Positions 34,520 to 43,776 of a DNA stretch of 64,000 nucleotides are shown one piece after another. The DNA lies in NCBI GenBank assembly GCA_963773155.1, contig CAVZAB010000019.1, forward strand, positions 186,001-250,000, written 5' to 3'. The notes under the pieces are model-generated. The model was given only the letters and a program-made list of their open reading frames with translations, had not been told where the DNA came from and did not search any database. Source of the stretch: CAVZAB01 sp963773155. Its GTDB lineage: Bacteria > Pseudomonadota > Alphaproteobacteria > Rhizobiales > Beijerinckiaceae. The translations under genes and the position numbers were made by a program. Positions within the stretch are counted from its first letter, which is position 1, and the number at the start of each line of letters is the position of its first letter.

Positions 34520-35989
34520 ATGACGGGAATCAGACGCGCCTTCGTGTGGGCCTCTGCTGCACGCTACATTGTCATGGCGATCAATTTGGTCACCACCGCA
34601 ATAACCGCGCGACTGGTTTCGCCAGGCGAATATGGCATTTCGGTACTCGCTACGGCAGTCCTGGCGATGGCTGAGGCTGTGCGCGAGCTCGGAGGTGGCG
34701 CCTATCTGATCCAGCAAGGGGACTTGTCATGCGAGAAGATTCGTACCACGTTCACCGTGAACCTCCTGGTAACGCTCGCCGTAGTCGCCACTTTGCCGTT
34801 TCTCGTCGAACCTGCTGCGAGGTTTTTCGGCGCCCCGGGGCTCGACCACTACCTATTGGTTGCAGCGCTTGGTTACATGATGGGTCCCTTCGTCTACCCG
34901 GTTTTCGCGCTCATGAGTCGCGAATTGGCGTTCGATCAAATTGGCAAAGTCAGCGTGCTCATGGCGGCGTCGGCCGCAATGGCAAGCATTGTACTTGCCT
35001 ATTTTGGCTTCAGCTACATGAGCTTCGCATGGGCGAGCGTGCTGTCTATGACGGTCGGAGCGCTTGCTTGCGTCCAGTCCAGACAGGATTGGACGATTTT
35101 CCTGCCATGGCTCAGCGAGTGGCGAAGCGTCATCGGATTTGGCTTATACGACAGTACCTCGGCCATCGCCTCGCGCATCGTGGAATCGGTTCCCTTCCTC
35201 ATTCTCGGCAAGATCCTTGATGCCGAAGCGGTTGGGTTAGGACAAAGAGCGATTCTATTGTGCCTGTTTCCCGAACGCGTGATTCTGGCCGGTGTTGGCG
35301 CGGTCGCACTGCCAGCCTTTTCCAAACTCGTGCGCGATGGGGTAGCGCTGAAGGGCAGCTATCTTCGCGCGATGGGACTGATATCGGCGACTATTTGGTC
35401 GGCTCTGATTTTTCTTGTATTGCTGGCCTATCCTCTCGTTTCCTTGTTGCTTGGACAAAAATGGATCGCGCTTGTTCCCCTTGTCCAAATTCTTGGGGCC
35501 GCCTTGATGTTTTCCATTCCGGTCATTCTGCAATACCCGACACTGGTCGCTGTCGGCGCTATTCGCCACTTACCGTTTCTCGTTGTCCTGCAGTCGGCGG
35601 TGGCAATTGGCGTGTTATTCATCGCCGCCGGCCAAGGCCTGCGCGCGGCGGCTTGGAGTTCTTTCCTGATTGTTCCCGTCAATGCAATCTTCGCGCTCTT
35701 GCTTGTTAGGGTCTATGTTCCTTTTCAATGGCGAGAGCTTGCTGGGGCTTTGTCGACGAGCGCGGTGGTCGCCTTTATGAGCGCCATCGGACCTTTTGCC
35801 ATTATGCTCGCCTTTGGCCGGGTTTCGCCGCCACCTTTTCTCGCAATGTTGGCCGGTGGACTGCTCGGTGCATTGGGATGGCTAATCGGTCTGTGGGTAA
35901 CCAAGCATCCCCTGTTGCAGGAATTCAGCCGCGCAAACGCTGCATTGGCTCGACTCCCGTTTGCCGCCCATGTCCGGCGGCTCTTCTAA
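34520..35989 (+). CDS. Polysaccharide flippase (Wzx/MOP superfamily)
   Basis: 489-residue membrane protein with about 12-14 predicted helices, of the polysaccharide transporter branch of the MOP superfamily (RfbX/Wzx, WzxC-like). The N-terminal block TTAITARLVSPGEYGISVLATAVLAMAEAVRELGGGAYLIQ is diagnostic, and LGQRAILLCLFPERVI and a second-half repeat follow. Such proteins flip lipid-linked oligosaccharides across the inner membrane for exopolysaccharide, capsule or O-antigen. Start: ATG 34520 with AAGG about seven bases upstream. The IS630 element inserted just 14 bases after its stop separates it from the NRPS/hydrolase genes on the other strand, so these may once have been closer neighbours. 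Confidence 0.86.
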   Translation: MTGIRRAFVWASAARYIVMAINLVTTAITARLVSPGEYGISVLATAVLAMAEAVRELGGGAYLIQQGDLSCEKIRTTFTVNLLVTLAVVATLPFLVEPAARFFGAPGLDHYLLVAALGYMMGPFVYPVFALMSRELAFDQIGKVSVLMAASAAMASIVLAYFGFSYMSFAWASVLSMTVGALACVQSRQDWTIFLPWLSEWRSVIGFGLYDSTSAIASRIVESVPFLILGKILDAEAVGLGQRAILLCLFPERVILAGVGAVALPAFSKLVRDGVALKGSYLRAMGLISATIWSALIFLVLLAYPLVSLLLGQKWIALVPLVQILGAALMFSIPVILQYPTLVAVGAIRHLPFLVVLQSAVAIGVLFIAAGQGLRAAAWSSFLIVPVNAIFALLLVRVYVPFQWRELAGALSTSAVVAFMSAIGPFAIMLAFGRVSPPPFLAMLAGGLLGALGWLIGLWVTKHPLLQEFSRANAALARLPFAAHVRRLF

Positions 35990-36002
35990 CGGCTGCGACC
36001 CT

Positions 36003-36034
36003 CTATTAATCCGTCCATAAGTAATTGCACTTTC
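36003..36034 (+). repeat. IS630 left terminal inverted repeat
   Basis: 32-base end beginning CTATTAATCCGTCCATAAGT, matching the reverse complement of 37068-37099 at 29 positions. The outermost base lies just outside the TA duplication and may match by chance. Confidence 0.9.
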
Positions 36035-37098
36035 TTCTTGACATGCAGAATCTCGTGTGATTCGAATGCGGCATGCAACAAGATGATGCTCGCAAGCTGG
36101 ATCATGCGACGCTAGAAGCGATGCGTATCCGCGCTGTGCGTAGCGTACAGGCTGGCGAATATCCCGAGGTTGTGGCGCGATCATTGAGGATCAGCCGCCG
36201 TACAATATTCGGGTGGCTGGCACAGTATCGGCGAGGTGGATGGGGAGCGCTGAAGGCCAAACCGCTGTTTGGAAGACCGCCCAAACTGAATGCGCGCGCC
36301 ATGCAGTGGGTCTACATGACCGTGACGAAGAAAAATCCTTTGCAACTGAAGTTTGAGTTTGCGCTGTGGACGCGCGAGATGGTGGCCAAGCTGATCAAGG
36401 ACAAATTTGGCGTAGTATTGAGCGCCAATTCGGTGGGTCGCTTGCTGGCGCAACTCGGCATTACCTGCCAGAAGCCTTTGCATCGTGCGCAGGAGCGCAA
36501 CGAGGCTCTGGTAGAGCAATGGCTTAAGAAGGAATATCCGAAGATCAAAGCTCTTGCGCAGCTGGAAAAAGCGGACATCTTCTTTGGGGATGCCGCCCAC
36601 ATGCGTTCGGATCATCACGCGGGGCGTAGTTGGGGCAAGAAGGGCGAAACGCCTGTCGTCGTAGCCACGGGCGCCCGCCATGGCATGAGCCTCATCTCGG
36701 CGATCACCTCGCGAGGTCAGATGCGTTTCATGATCAAAGAGAAGGGCGGCGTCAACGCCAACGTCTTCATCGAATTTGTCAAGCGTCTTATCACCGGAGC
36801 CAAGCATGCGATTTTCTTGATCGTCGATCGAGGCCCCGCCCATATCGCCAAAAAGACAAAAGCATTTATCGAGAGCCTAAATGGCCGGCTGCGGTTATTT
36901 TATCTCCCACCATACTCGCCCGACCGCAATCCAGATGAGCTGGTCTGGAAGCACCTCAAAGCCGATAACGTCGGCCGGATGGCGATCAACGACAAGGCGG
37001 ATTTCCAATCCAAAGTCCGTTCGTCCATGCGTCAATTGCAAGATAATCCTGAGAAAATACGCCGCATGAAAGTGCAGCTACTTATGGACTGATTAATA
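36004..37098 (+). mobile_element. IS630-family insertion sequence
   Basis: Complete element of about 1.09 kb. It is bounded by 32-base imperfect terminal inverted repeats (29 of 32 match) and by TA at both ends (36004-36005 and 37097-37098), the target duplication typical of the IS630/Tc1-mariner group. It holds one intact transposase gene whose stop codon lies within the right repeat. The intact frame and repeats suggest recent, possibly active, insertion. Confidence 0.93.
36073..37092 (+). CDS. IS630-family transposase
   Basis: 339-residue DDE transposase. The N-terminal half is a winged helix-turn-helix DNA-binding region (EVVARSLRISRRTIFGWLAQYRRGGW, then LKAKPLFGRPPKL). The catalytic core shows FFGDAAHM (first Asp), LIVDRGPAH (second Asp) and LPPYSPDRNPDELVW (Glu), the IS630 DDE signature. 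Length is normal for the family and the frame is uninterrupted, unlike several neighbouring genes. The gene ends inside the right inverted repeat. Confidence 0.95.
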   Translation: MQQDDARKLDHATLEAMRIRAVRSVQAGEYPEVVARSLRISRRTIFGWLAQYRRGGWGALKAKPLFGRPPKLNARAMQWVYMTVTKKNPLQLKFEFALWTREMVAKLIKDKFGVVLSANSVGRLLAQLGITCQKPLHRAQERNEALVEQWLKKEYPKIKALAQLEKADIFFGDAAHMRSDHHAGRSWGKKGETPVVVATGARHGMSLISAITSRGQMRFMIKEKGGVNANVFIEFVKRLITGAKHAIFLIVDRGPAHIAKKTKAFIESLNGRLRLFYLPPYSPDRNPDELVWKHLKADNVGRMAINDKADFQSKVRSSMRQLQDNPEKIRRMKVQLLMD

Positions 37099-37099
37099 G
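37068..37099 (-). repeat. IS630 right terminal inverted repeat
   Basis: 32-base right end. Its reverse complement begins CTATTAATCAGTCCATAAGT and differs from the left end at three positions. The transposase stop codon (37090-37092) lies within it. Confidence 0.9.
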
Positions 37100-37148
37100 G
37101 GCCTTGCTACGACAGATCCCGCATTCGACCGGAGCAGGCAGGCCTGCT

Positions 37149-38072
37149 TCAGGCCACACGCGACGAAGGCACGGAGTCAGGAACGAGCACCCCATTTGGT
37201 TCACTATCCTTGGCCCCTCGCGCAATGTCAGTGACCCAATGGGCTATCAGCTCGATCAGCCGTATTCGGTCGGCCGTCCTGCCGAACGTGTGGTCGCTGT
37301 CGCGAAAGAACTCCAGTTTCAGCTGCTGACCAAAACTAACGGCGGGAAACGCGTCGATAATTTGCTCCCGGTAGGTCTGCCGGGTCGCTTCTTGGCCGCC
37401 GGTAAATATCGCGAGGATGTCTATATTGCGCTCGACCGTCCGCTTGTAGGCCTCCTCGAATCGCGCCCGAATAGGCGGATTTTTCAGGCTTTCCTGTGTC
37501 ACTTTCCAGCTGTCGGCGCGCAGGGAGAGGAGTAGTCTCTCTACGATCAGTCGCATGATCCGGCTGCGGCCGAGGGCGGCATTGATCCAGGTGCGTGGCC
37601 GGACCAAGCGACTCGACAGATAGTGCAGATAATACTTAGTTGTCGCGGGAATGGATGGGTCCATCAGGGCCAGCGCGACGACTCGCCGATCGGAATGACC
37701 GTACAAGACGGCTTGATCGGCGCCCCAGCACAGGCCAACCAGGACGACGCGCGAAATCTGCCTGGACGTTTCCAGCCAATCGAGGGCTTCCGCGATATCG
37801 GCCTGGTTGGTGTCCCGGGGCGGCGTGTCATTTGTCCGCTTGTCGCTGTCGCCAATGCCGGAAAAATCGAAACGCAGAACCGTAAACCCCTCCCGCGCAA
37901 GCTTGCGTGCCATCGTTACATACATCCGATGATGCCCGACCCGGTGAATGATTCCGGTATTGAGGATGACGACAGCCGGGTGATTCGTTGCTCTAACGGG
38001 ATGCGTGACGATGCCGACCAGAGTCGCTTCTTGGCCGAAGACGAGGGCCTGTTCATGGATAGCCGGGCTCAT
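37149..38072 (-). CDS. Alpha/beta hydrolase with Cys nucleophile motif
   Basis: 307-residue alpha/beta hydrolase. The strand-turn VLRFDFSGIGDSD is the canonical block before helix B. The nucleophile elbow is VGLCWGADQ, so the normal serine is Cys115. The conserved C-terminal histidine is in FFRDSDHTFG. Similar paired hydrolases are known as exosortase-system associated hydrolases and beside NRPS-like genes. It starts within the last codons of the neighbouring hydrolase gene (4-base overlap), and that gene in turn overlaps the NRPS gene by 4 bases, so the three are translationally coupled. Possible jobs are release or transfer of the acyl product of the NRPS (inference). No signal peptide is seen. 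Confidence 0.8.
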   Translation of the reverse strand: MSPAIHEQALVFGQEATLVGIVTHPVRATNHPAVVILNTGIIHRVGHHRMYVTMARKLAREGFTVLRFDFSGIGDSDKRTNDTPPRDTNQADIAEALDWLETSRQISRVVLVGLCWGADQAVLYGHSDRRVVALALMDPSIPATTKYYLHYLSSRLVRPRTWINAALGRSRIMRLIVERLLLSLRADSWKVTQESLKNPPIRARFEEAYKRTVERNIDILAIFTGGQEATRQTYREQIIDAFPAVSFGQQLKLEFFRDSDHTFGRTADRIRLIELIAHWVTDIARGAKDSEPNGVLVPDSVPSSRVA

Positions 38073-38824
38073 GTTAGGAAGGTCACAATTCGATGAATGA
38101 GATCAACCGGCATTGCCCCTGTTTCGGTAGAATCTGCGATCCAGGGGAGCCCGCTTTCGACTTCCGCGATGCCGATTTGTCCGCCGTTGTGCTGACGCGC
38201 CGCTTGCCGCAACGTCTCATGGGATGGCAGTTTCTCGGCGATTACGATTAATGTTCGCATCCTTAGATTCGGGACTGTTTGGGTTAGGTCCGTGGCCGTC
38301 AATTCCATCTGCAAGGCATCGGGCATGGGAAATCCGATGATTTCGGCCGAAGTGCGCCGTCTCCGGTCGCGGGAATAGCGCGACTGCAGCCGCTTCAGAT
38401 AGTCGTCGCCTGAGACCACCGGATCCCACAACACAAGCGCGTCAACCGTCTCTGCCCGGCGAGCCGCGACTTTCGCGGCCAGTGTTGCGCCAAGCCGCAA
38501 CCCAACTAGGGCGATATGGGACGCTCCGGTCATTTCCCGCAATTCTTCGACTGCGGTCTCAATATCCGCCTGCAACCCCTCAAGATCGGTATCCTGCCAG
38601 TCGCCAGCTGAATCGCCCGTTCCAAAGTAATCGAAGCGCAAAGTGTGAAATCCGGCGGCAGACAGTTTAACAGAGAGTAGGCGCATAGACCTGTGGGCAT
38701 GCAAATACTCGGAACCCAGCGGTTGGCAAAGCACCGCCATCCTTTGCACGTCACCGCCGGTCGCAGCAGGCCGAAAAATGCCAAAAAGGCGGCGCTGACC
38801 CGAGCCAAAGAAAAACGGAGTCAT
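38069..38824 (-). CDS. Alpha/beta hydrolase-like protein with Arg at the nucleophile position
   Basis: 251-residue alpha/beta hydrolase-fold protein. HTLRFDYFGTGDSAGDW is the conserved oxyanion/strand block and ALVGLRLGATLAAKVA is the nucleophile elbow; in place of Ser the elbow holds Arg110 (G-L-R-L-G). This would prevent classical hydrolase catalysis and suggests a non-catalytic or redesigned partner. It lies between the NRPS and the Cys-type hydrolase with 4-base overlaps on both sides. The pair resembles hydrolase 1/hydrolase 2 of exosortase-linked loci, but no exosortase or PEP-CTERM gene is in the window. Confidence 0.78.
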   Translation of the reverse strand: MTPFFFGSGQRRLFGIFRPAATGGDVQRMAVLCQPLGSEYLHAHRSMRLLSVKLSAAGFHTLRFDYFGTGDSAGDWQDTDLEGLQADIETAVEELREMTGASHIALVGLRLGATLAAKVAARRAETVDALVLWDPVVSGDDYLKRLQSRYSRDRRRRTSAEIIGFPMPDALQMELTATDLTQTVPNLRMRTLIVIAEKLPSHETLRQAARQHNGGQIGIAEVESGLPWIADSTETGAMPVDLIHRIVTFLT

Positions 38825-41800
38825 CGGCTAACCCCCCGCTTCGCCGAGGCGGGATGCAGGAGTCCGGCGGCGAGCTGGCGGAGGTTTTGGAAGAATAGGG
38901 AGCGGGGATCGATTCGCTGGCCGGTTCGCCGTTCGACCGCTTCAACCACCCGCAGCGACAAAAGCGAATGTCCGCCAAGTTCGAAGAAATTGTCGTGGGC
39001 ACCGACCCGGTCAACATTGAGAATTACTTTCCAGATTTCGGCAATTGCGAATTCCAAGCCGGGCGCAGGCGGGTCGTCGCAGGCTGCCACGCGCGCCGAG
39101 TGGGTGAACGGGTCGGGCAGACGGGCGCGATCGATTTTGCCATTTGGCGTTAAGGGGAGCTTGTCCAGAGCTACAAAGAGCGAGGGCACCATATATTCCG
39201 GCAACCGAAGCTTCAGATGGCGCCGCATCTCGCTTGCGGTCAGGTCTTTGCCATTTTCATAGACGAGATAGGCAACCAGCCTCTGATCCCCGGTGCGTGG
39301 TTCACGGCCCACGACGATTGCCTGACGAACATTCGGATGCTCAGCAAGCGTTGCCTCGATTTCACCGAGTTCGATCCGGAATCCGCGGATTTTCACCTGA
39401 TGGTCGATTCGGCCGAGGTGGTAAAGCTTCCCATTGGCGCCCCAGCGTCCTAGGTCGCCGGTTCGATAGAGCCGCGCCCCAGGTTGGGTCGAGCTGTGGT
39501 CGGGCACGAACCGCGCGGCGGTCAGTTCCGGCAAATTGCGATAGCCCCTGGCTAGTCCGTTGCCGCCGATGCAGATTTCGCCAACGGCCCCGATGGGAAG
39601 TGGTTCGCCGGCTTTGTCCAAAATATGAATTTGTGTATTGGCGATCGGCCGGCCGATGCTGATGGGCGCATCGCCAGGTTCGATGCACTCGGCTGTCGAC
39701 CATACTGTCGTCTCGGTCGGACCATAGAGATTCCACAGCGCGCCCGTTCGTTGCGACAGCGCATTGGCTAACTCACGCGACAAGGCTTCGCCGCCACAAA
39801 TCGCCCGGAAGGCGGCGCCGCCTTGCCAGCCGGCTTCGATCAGGATCCGCCACGTCGAAGGTGTCGCCTGCAAAATCGTCGCCTGGCTTCTCTCCAGCAG
39901 GGCCGCAAGGGCATTGCCGTCAGAGGCTGTATCGCGGGGAACCAATTCGACGCGAGCGCCGACGAGCAGCGGCAGATACAATTCCAATGCCGCTATGTCG
40001 AAGGAGATTGTGGTGACCGCCGCCATTACATCATGCTGCGTCAGGCCCGGTTGCCGCCGCATAGAACAAAGGAAGTTGACCAGTGCACTATGCGGAACTT
40101 CGACCCCCTTGGGTCGACCGGTCGACCCAGACGTGTAAATAATATAGGCTAGGTCCTGCGGACCGGCACCGGCCTTTGGATTTTCGGCACTAAGCGCTTC
40201 GATTTGGCTGATTTGGCTGATATCAAGCGGGGTGGTACCCACAGGCGCTTCCAGCAATTCGGCTGTTCCGTTGGCCGTGACAAGGGCCCTGGCGCCACTG
40301 TCCGCCAGCATAAAGGCTAAACGGTCAACCGGAAAATTGGGATCCAGTGGGACGTAGGCACCGCCAGATTTTTGGATTGCAAGGAGGCCGACGAGTAGTT
40401 CGAGAGAGCGCTCGACGCAGATGGCAACTTGCATACCTGGGCCTACGCCCAAAGCGCGCAACCGGATTGCGACGGCGTTAGCACGCCGGTTGAGACGATC
40501 ATAGGAAAGTGAACTGGCCGCAAGTGTCACGGCCGTTGCGTGAGGGGTCTCCGCCGCCCTTTCCTCGAACATTTGAACGAATGTCTTGTCCTGTGGGACG
40601 GTAACCAAGGTATGGTTCCACGCCCGGTAGAGATTTCTCTGATCCCTCGGCTCCAGCGACAACAGGCTCAGTCGCTGCCGAGGTTCGGCCAGCACACTCT
40701 CTAATACTGCCAAATATTGGCCGACAAGACGTTCGACGCTGGCTCGCTCGAACAGTTCAGTATTGTATTCGATCACAATTGAGCGGGTGGTCTCAACATC
40801 AATCGTCACGCTTAGTTCGAATTGCGACCCGCCCCTGTCCAGGACGACGGCCTCCCAGGCGAGATTGTCGAAGACAATGCCCCGCATGGGCGCATTCGTA
40901 ACATTGAAAAGAACCTGCACAATCGGCGCTCTGGCGGGATCGCGCGAATGCCCAAATTCACGTACCAGCCTGTCGAACGATACGTCCTGATGGGCGAAGG
41001 CATCCAGCAACATGTCCTTGATGCGATGCAAGAGCAGGCCGAATTCTGGGTCGCCCGACAGATCGGCGCGCAAGACTAGCGTATTGACAAACGTGCCAAC
41101 CAACCCCTCCAGGCGACTTTGTGTTCGGTTGGCAATCGGCACGCCGACCGCTAAATCGGTTTGGCCGGTAAGCCGGTGTAGTAGAGCCGCGAAGGCCGCG
41201 AATGTCGTCATGAAAAGACTAGCGCCTGCTCGCTGGCTGAGCTTTTCAATACGGGCTACGAGTTCGGCGGTGATCGGAAATCGGCAACAAGAACCCTTCA
41301 GGCTCTGAATAGCCGGGTAGGCGCGGTCGGTTGGGAGTTGTAGTGGCGGCAGATCCGAAAGCCTGTTCCGCCAATAGGCCAATTGCCGCTGGAAGCCTGG
41401 GCTGTTCTCAAGGGCTCCTTGCCAGGTTGCATAATCCAGATAGGTGATCGGCAGCGGCGGCGGTTGAGCCACTCGAGCGCCGCCACTTGCATTGTAGAAA
41501 GCCGAAAGTTCACGGCCGATTACACCTATCGACCAATGATCGCCGGCAATATGATGAATGCTGGCGAGCAGAAGATGGTCATTGTCTCCTGTTTTGTACA
41601 GTCGGGCGCGAAATACCGGACCGCGCGCCAAGTCGAAAGATTTGCGGGCCTCAAGGGTTGCGATTCGTAACGCCTCAGTCCAGGCTTCGCCGCCGAGATG
41701 ACGAAGATCGACAAGGGGAAGCACCTCGCTCTTCCAGTCCGTCACCGATTGAACCGGACTTCCCTCCACAAAGGCAATCTTCGTTCTTAGTACGGCGTGT

Positions 41801-43776
41801 CGCAACGTCACTTGGTTGAACGCATCCGACAGGCTCTGAAAATTCAAGGGACCGGTTAGCCGGATGGCAACGACGATATTGTAAGCCGTGTTCTCAGGAT
41901 CGAGCGCTTGGATAAGCCACATGCGTTGCTGGGAAGCCGATAATGGCCAAGTGAAGCGCGAGGCGCCTGCCGGGACCGGGGCAGATCGATGAGCCTCTTC
42001 TGGGGTTGAGTGCTCCGTCCCTTCGCCGGCGCCAAATGATTTGGCTCCCTGCGACGCGTCGACTGTCGGCAGAGGCCTGGATCCTGGTTCGGCGAGGCCG
42101 CTTTCGATCCGTCGCGCCAAGGACTCGAATGTGCGTGCCTCGAACAGGGCGCGCAGGGGAAGCTCCACCTTAAATATTTCGCGGATCCGTGCAATCGCTT
42201 GCGCAGCGATCAGGGAATGACCGCCAAGCTCGAAGAAATCATCGAATCGGCGGATAGTGTCGACGTGTAGAACATCGCGCCAAATCGTAGCGAGAGACTC
42301 TTCGGTCGCGGCAGACGCAGCGAGCGCCGAGTTTCCGGGTGCAAGGGGGCTCCCGACATCGAGGCCAGATATACTACTGACGTGCTGCGCCGCCGTCGCC
42401 CCGGCCGCATCGTCGCGTTCGGTGACATTCAGCTGACCAATGGGTTTGTTTCCGGGAGAAAGTGCCAATTCGCGCAGAAGGCGCGCGAGGCAACGCCTAT
42501 GCCCATCTAGGGACTCGGGCGAGTAATGGTCGGCATTACCCGTAAGTTCCAGGAGAACGCCGTCGGTTCGGCCGTCGGCGTGGATCCTGATCTCGAGATC
42601 GTCGGCTCGCCAATTGGCGAGCCGATGCGTGGTTGCCGGACAGTCGGCAAAGCGGAAATCATCGGCGAGCGGAATAAAATTTATGATCGTCCCAGCGATA
42701 TCCGGATCGGCTGAATTCAATGCGAGTTCACGGCGTAGATCGCTTGCTGGAAATCTTTGGTGGCGCAAGGCTTCCCGCATGCGATGTCCGGCCTTGAGCA
42801 TGACCTCGGCGATCGTATTGGCCGGACCGATGGTCATCCGGGGGAAAACCATATTGGCGGCAGCGCCGATGATTTGACGTTGCTTGGGGCCGTTTCGAGC
42901 CAAGACCGGCATGCCAAACACGATATCGTCTAGGCCCGTGGCGAGTTGCAGATATATGGCAGTGGAGGCAATCATCACCGCAGCCAGACTTGTGCCCGGG
43001 CCGGCTGGGAGATTCCAAACTTTGGTGGGTGCCACTCTCAAGCCCTTGACGGTCGTCATTGGCAGCAGGCCAGAACTATGGACGACCCGCTCACACAGGC
43101 GAGGGACCCGCCCAGAAAGCGTGACCGGACCGGCAAGCTTGGCGTGCTGGGAGAGCCAATACGTTCGATCGCGACCGTATTGTTTGGACTCCCGATAGTT
43201 ACGCTCCTCGTCTAAGAGGGTGAGGCAAGACAATGGCTCGTCGGCTTCGATTGATCGGCCGTCGGCCAAGTTGGAATAGATATCCGCGACGCGGCGCGAC
43301 AGACGCACCGCAGCATAGGCATCAATGATCAGGTGGTGCGCGGCGAGGTACCAGTAGAACCGTGCCTCCTCGATCTGAATTAGTGCGACACGGTATAGCG
43401 GGCCGTCGGTCAGATCGAAGACAATTGACAGATCCCTGTACATCCAGGTCTGCGCGGCAGTCCATGGGTTGGCTTCGCCGCACAAATCCACGAATTGAAT
43501 TTCGCAGCTTGTGTCCTCACTGAGATATTGCCTCGGCCCGTCATCCAATTCGCTGAAACGAAGATGAGCTGCGTCATGGGTTGCAAGCGCCAGTTGAACC
43601 GCCGAGCAAAACCGCGGCCGGTCGATTTGTCCCTCAATTTCGATATATTTCCCGATATTGAAGCACGGATTGAGCGGGGCCAGTTTCTGCGCGAACCAGA
43701 TGCCGGTTTGGGTCTTGGAGAGCCGATGAAGCGCAAGAAATTCAGGACTTGAAAAATGCTTCGCCTGCGCTTTCAT
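38821..43776 (-). CDS. Nonribosomal peptide synthetase, C-T-C-A-T
   Basis: 1651-residue NRPS. Order: condensation-like domain (1-430, HHLIIDAY at 147-154), carrier (485-555, FFELGGHS with Ser521), condensation (605-1040, HHIAGDHW at 741-748), adenylation (1065-1560) and carrier (1580-1640, Ser1604). The adenylation domain has YTSGSTGRPKG, LYGPTETTVW, LYRTGDLGRW, RGFRIELGEIE and NGKIDR. My manual reading of the specificity pocket is D-I-L-Q-I-G-L-V-W-K, close to published glycine codes, so glycine is the first guess. The first carrier has no cognate adenylation domain and there is no thioesterase or reductase. Release may rely on the two coupled hydrolases or a transferase. The product is unknown; no PKS genes or MbtH homologue are seen. 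Confidence 0.9.
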   Translation of the reverse strand: MKAQAKHFSSPEFLALHRLSKTQTGIWFAQKLAPLNPCFNIGKYIEIEGQIDRPRFCSAVQLALATHDAAHLRFSELDDGPRQYLSEDTSCEIQFVDLCGEANPWTAAQTWMYRDLSIVFDLTDGPLYRVALIQIEEARFYWYLAAHHLIIDAYAAVRLSRRVADIYSNLADGRSIEADEPLSCLTLLDEERNYRESKQYGRDRTYWLSQHAKLAGPVTLSGRVPRLCERVVHSSGLLPMTTVKGLRVAPTKVWNLPAGPGTSLAAVMIASTAIYLQLATGLDDIVFGMPVLARNGPKQRQIIGAAANMVFPRMTIGPANTIAEVMLKAGHRMREALRHQRFPASDLRRELALNSADPDIAGTIINFIPLADDFRFADCPATTHRLANWRADDLEIRIHADGRTDGVLLELTGNADHYSPESLDGHRRCLARLLRELALSPGNKPIGQLNVTERDDAAGATAAQHVSSISGLDVGSPLAPGNSALAASAATEESLATIWRDVLHVDTIRRFDDFFELGGHSLIAAQAIARIREIFKVELPLRALFEARTFESLARRIESGLAEPGSRPLPTVDASQGAKSFGAGEGTEHSTPEEAHRSAPVPAGASRFTWPLSASQQRMWLIQALDPENTAYNIVVAIRLTGPLNFQSLSDAFNQVTLRHAVLRTKIAFVEGSPVQSVTDWKSEVLPLVDLRHLGGEAWTEALRIATLEARKSFDLARGPVFRARLYKTGDNDHLLLASIHHIAGDHWSIGVIGRELSAFYNASGGARVAQPPPLPITYLDYATWQGALENSPGFQRQLAYWRNRLSDLPPLQLPTDRAYPAIQSLKGSCCRFPITAELVARIEKLSQRAGASLFMTTFAAFAALLHRLTGQTDLAVGVPIANRTQSRLEGLVGTFVNTLVLRADLSGDPEFGLLLHRIKDMLLDAFAHQDVSFDRLVREFGHSRDPARAPIVQVLFNVTNAPMRGIVFDNLAWEAVVLDRGGSQFELSVTIDVETTRSIVIEYNTELFERASVERLVGQYLAVLESVLAEPRQRLSLLSLEPRDQRNLYRAWNHTLVTVPQDKTFVQMFEERAAETPHATAVTLAASSLSYDRLNRRANAVAIRLRALGVGPGMQVAICVERSLELLVGLLAIQKSGGAYVPLDPNFPVDRLAFMLADSGARALVTANGTAELLEAPVGTTPLDISQISQIEALSAENPKAGAGPQDLAYIIYTSGSTGRPKGVEVPHSALVNFLCSMRRQPGLTQHDVMAAVTTISFDIAALELYLPLLVGARVELVPRDTASDGNALAALLERSQATILQATPSTWRILIEAGWQGGAAFRAICGGEALSRELANALSQRTGALWNLYGPTETTVWSTAECIEPGDAPISIGRPIANTQIHILDKAGEPLPIGAVGEICIGGNGLARGYRNLPELTAARFVPDHSSTQPGARLYRTGDLGRWGANGKLYHLGRIDHQVKIRGFRIELGEIEATLAEHPNVRQAIVVGREPRTGDQRLVAYLVYENGKDLTASEMRRHLKLRLPEYMVPSLFVALDKLPLTPNGKIDRARLPDPFTHSARVAACDDPPAPGLEFAIAEIWKVILNVDRVGAHDNFFELGGHSLLSLRVVEAVERRTGQRIDPRSLFFQNLRQLAAGLLHPASAKRGVSR

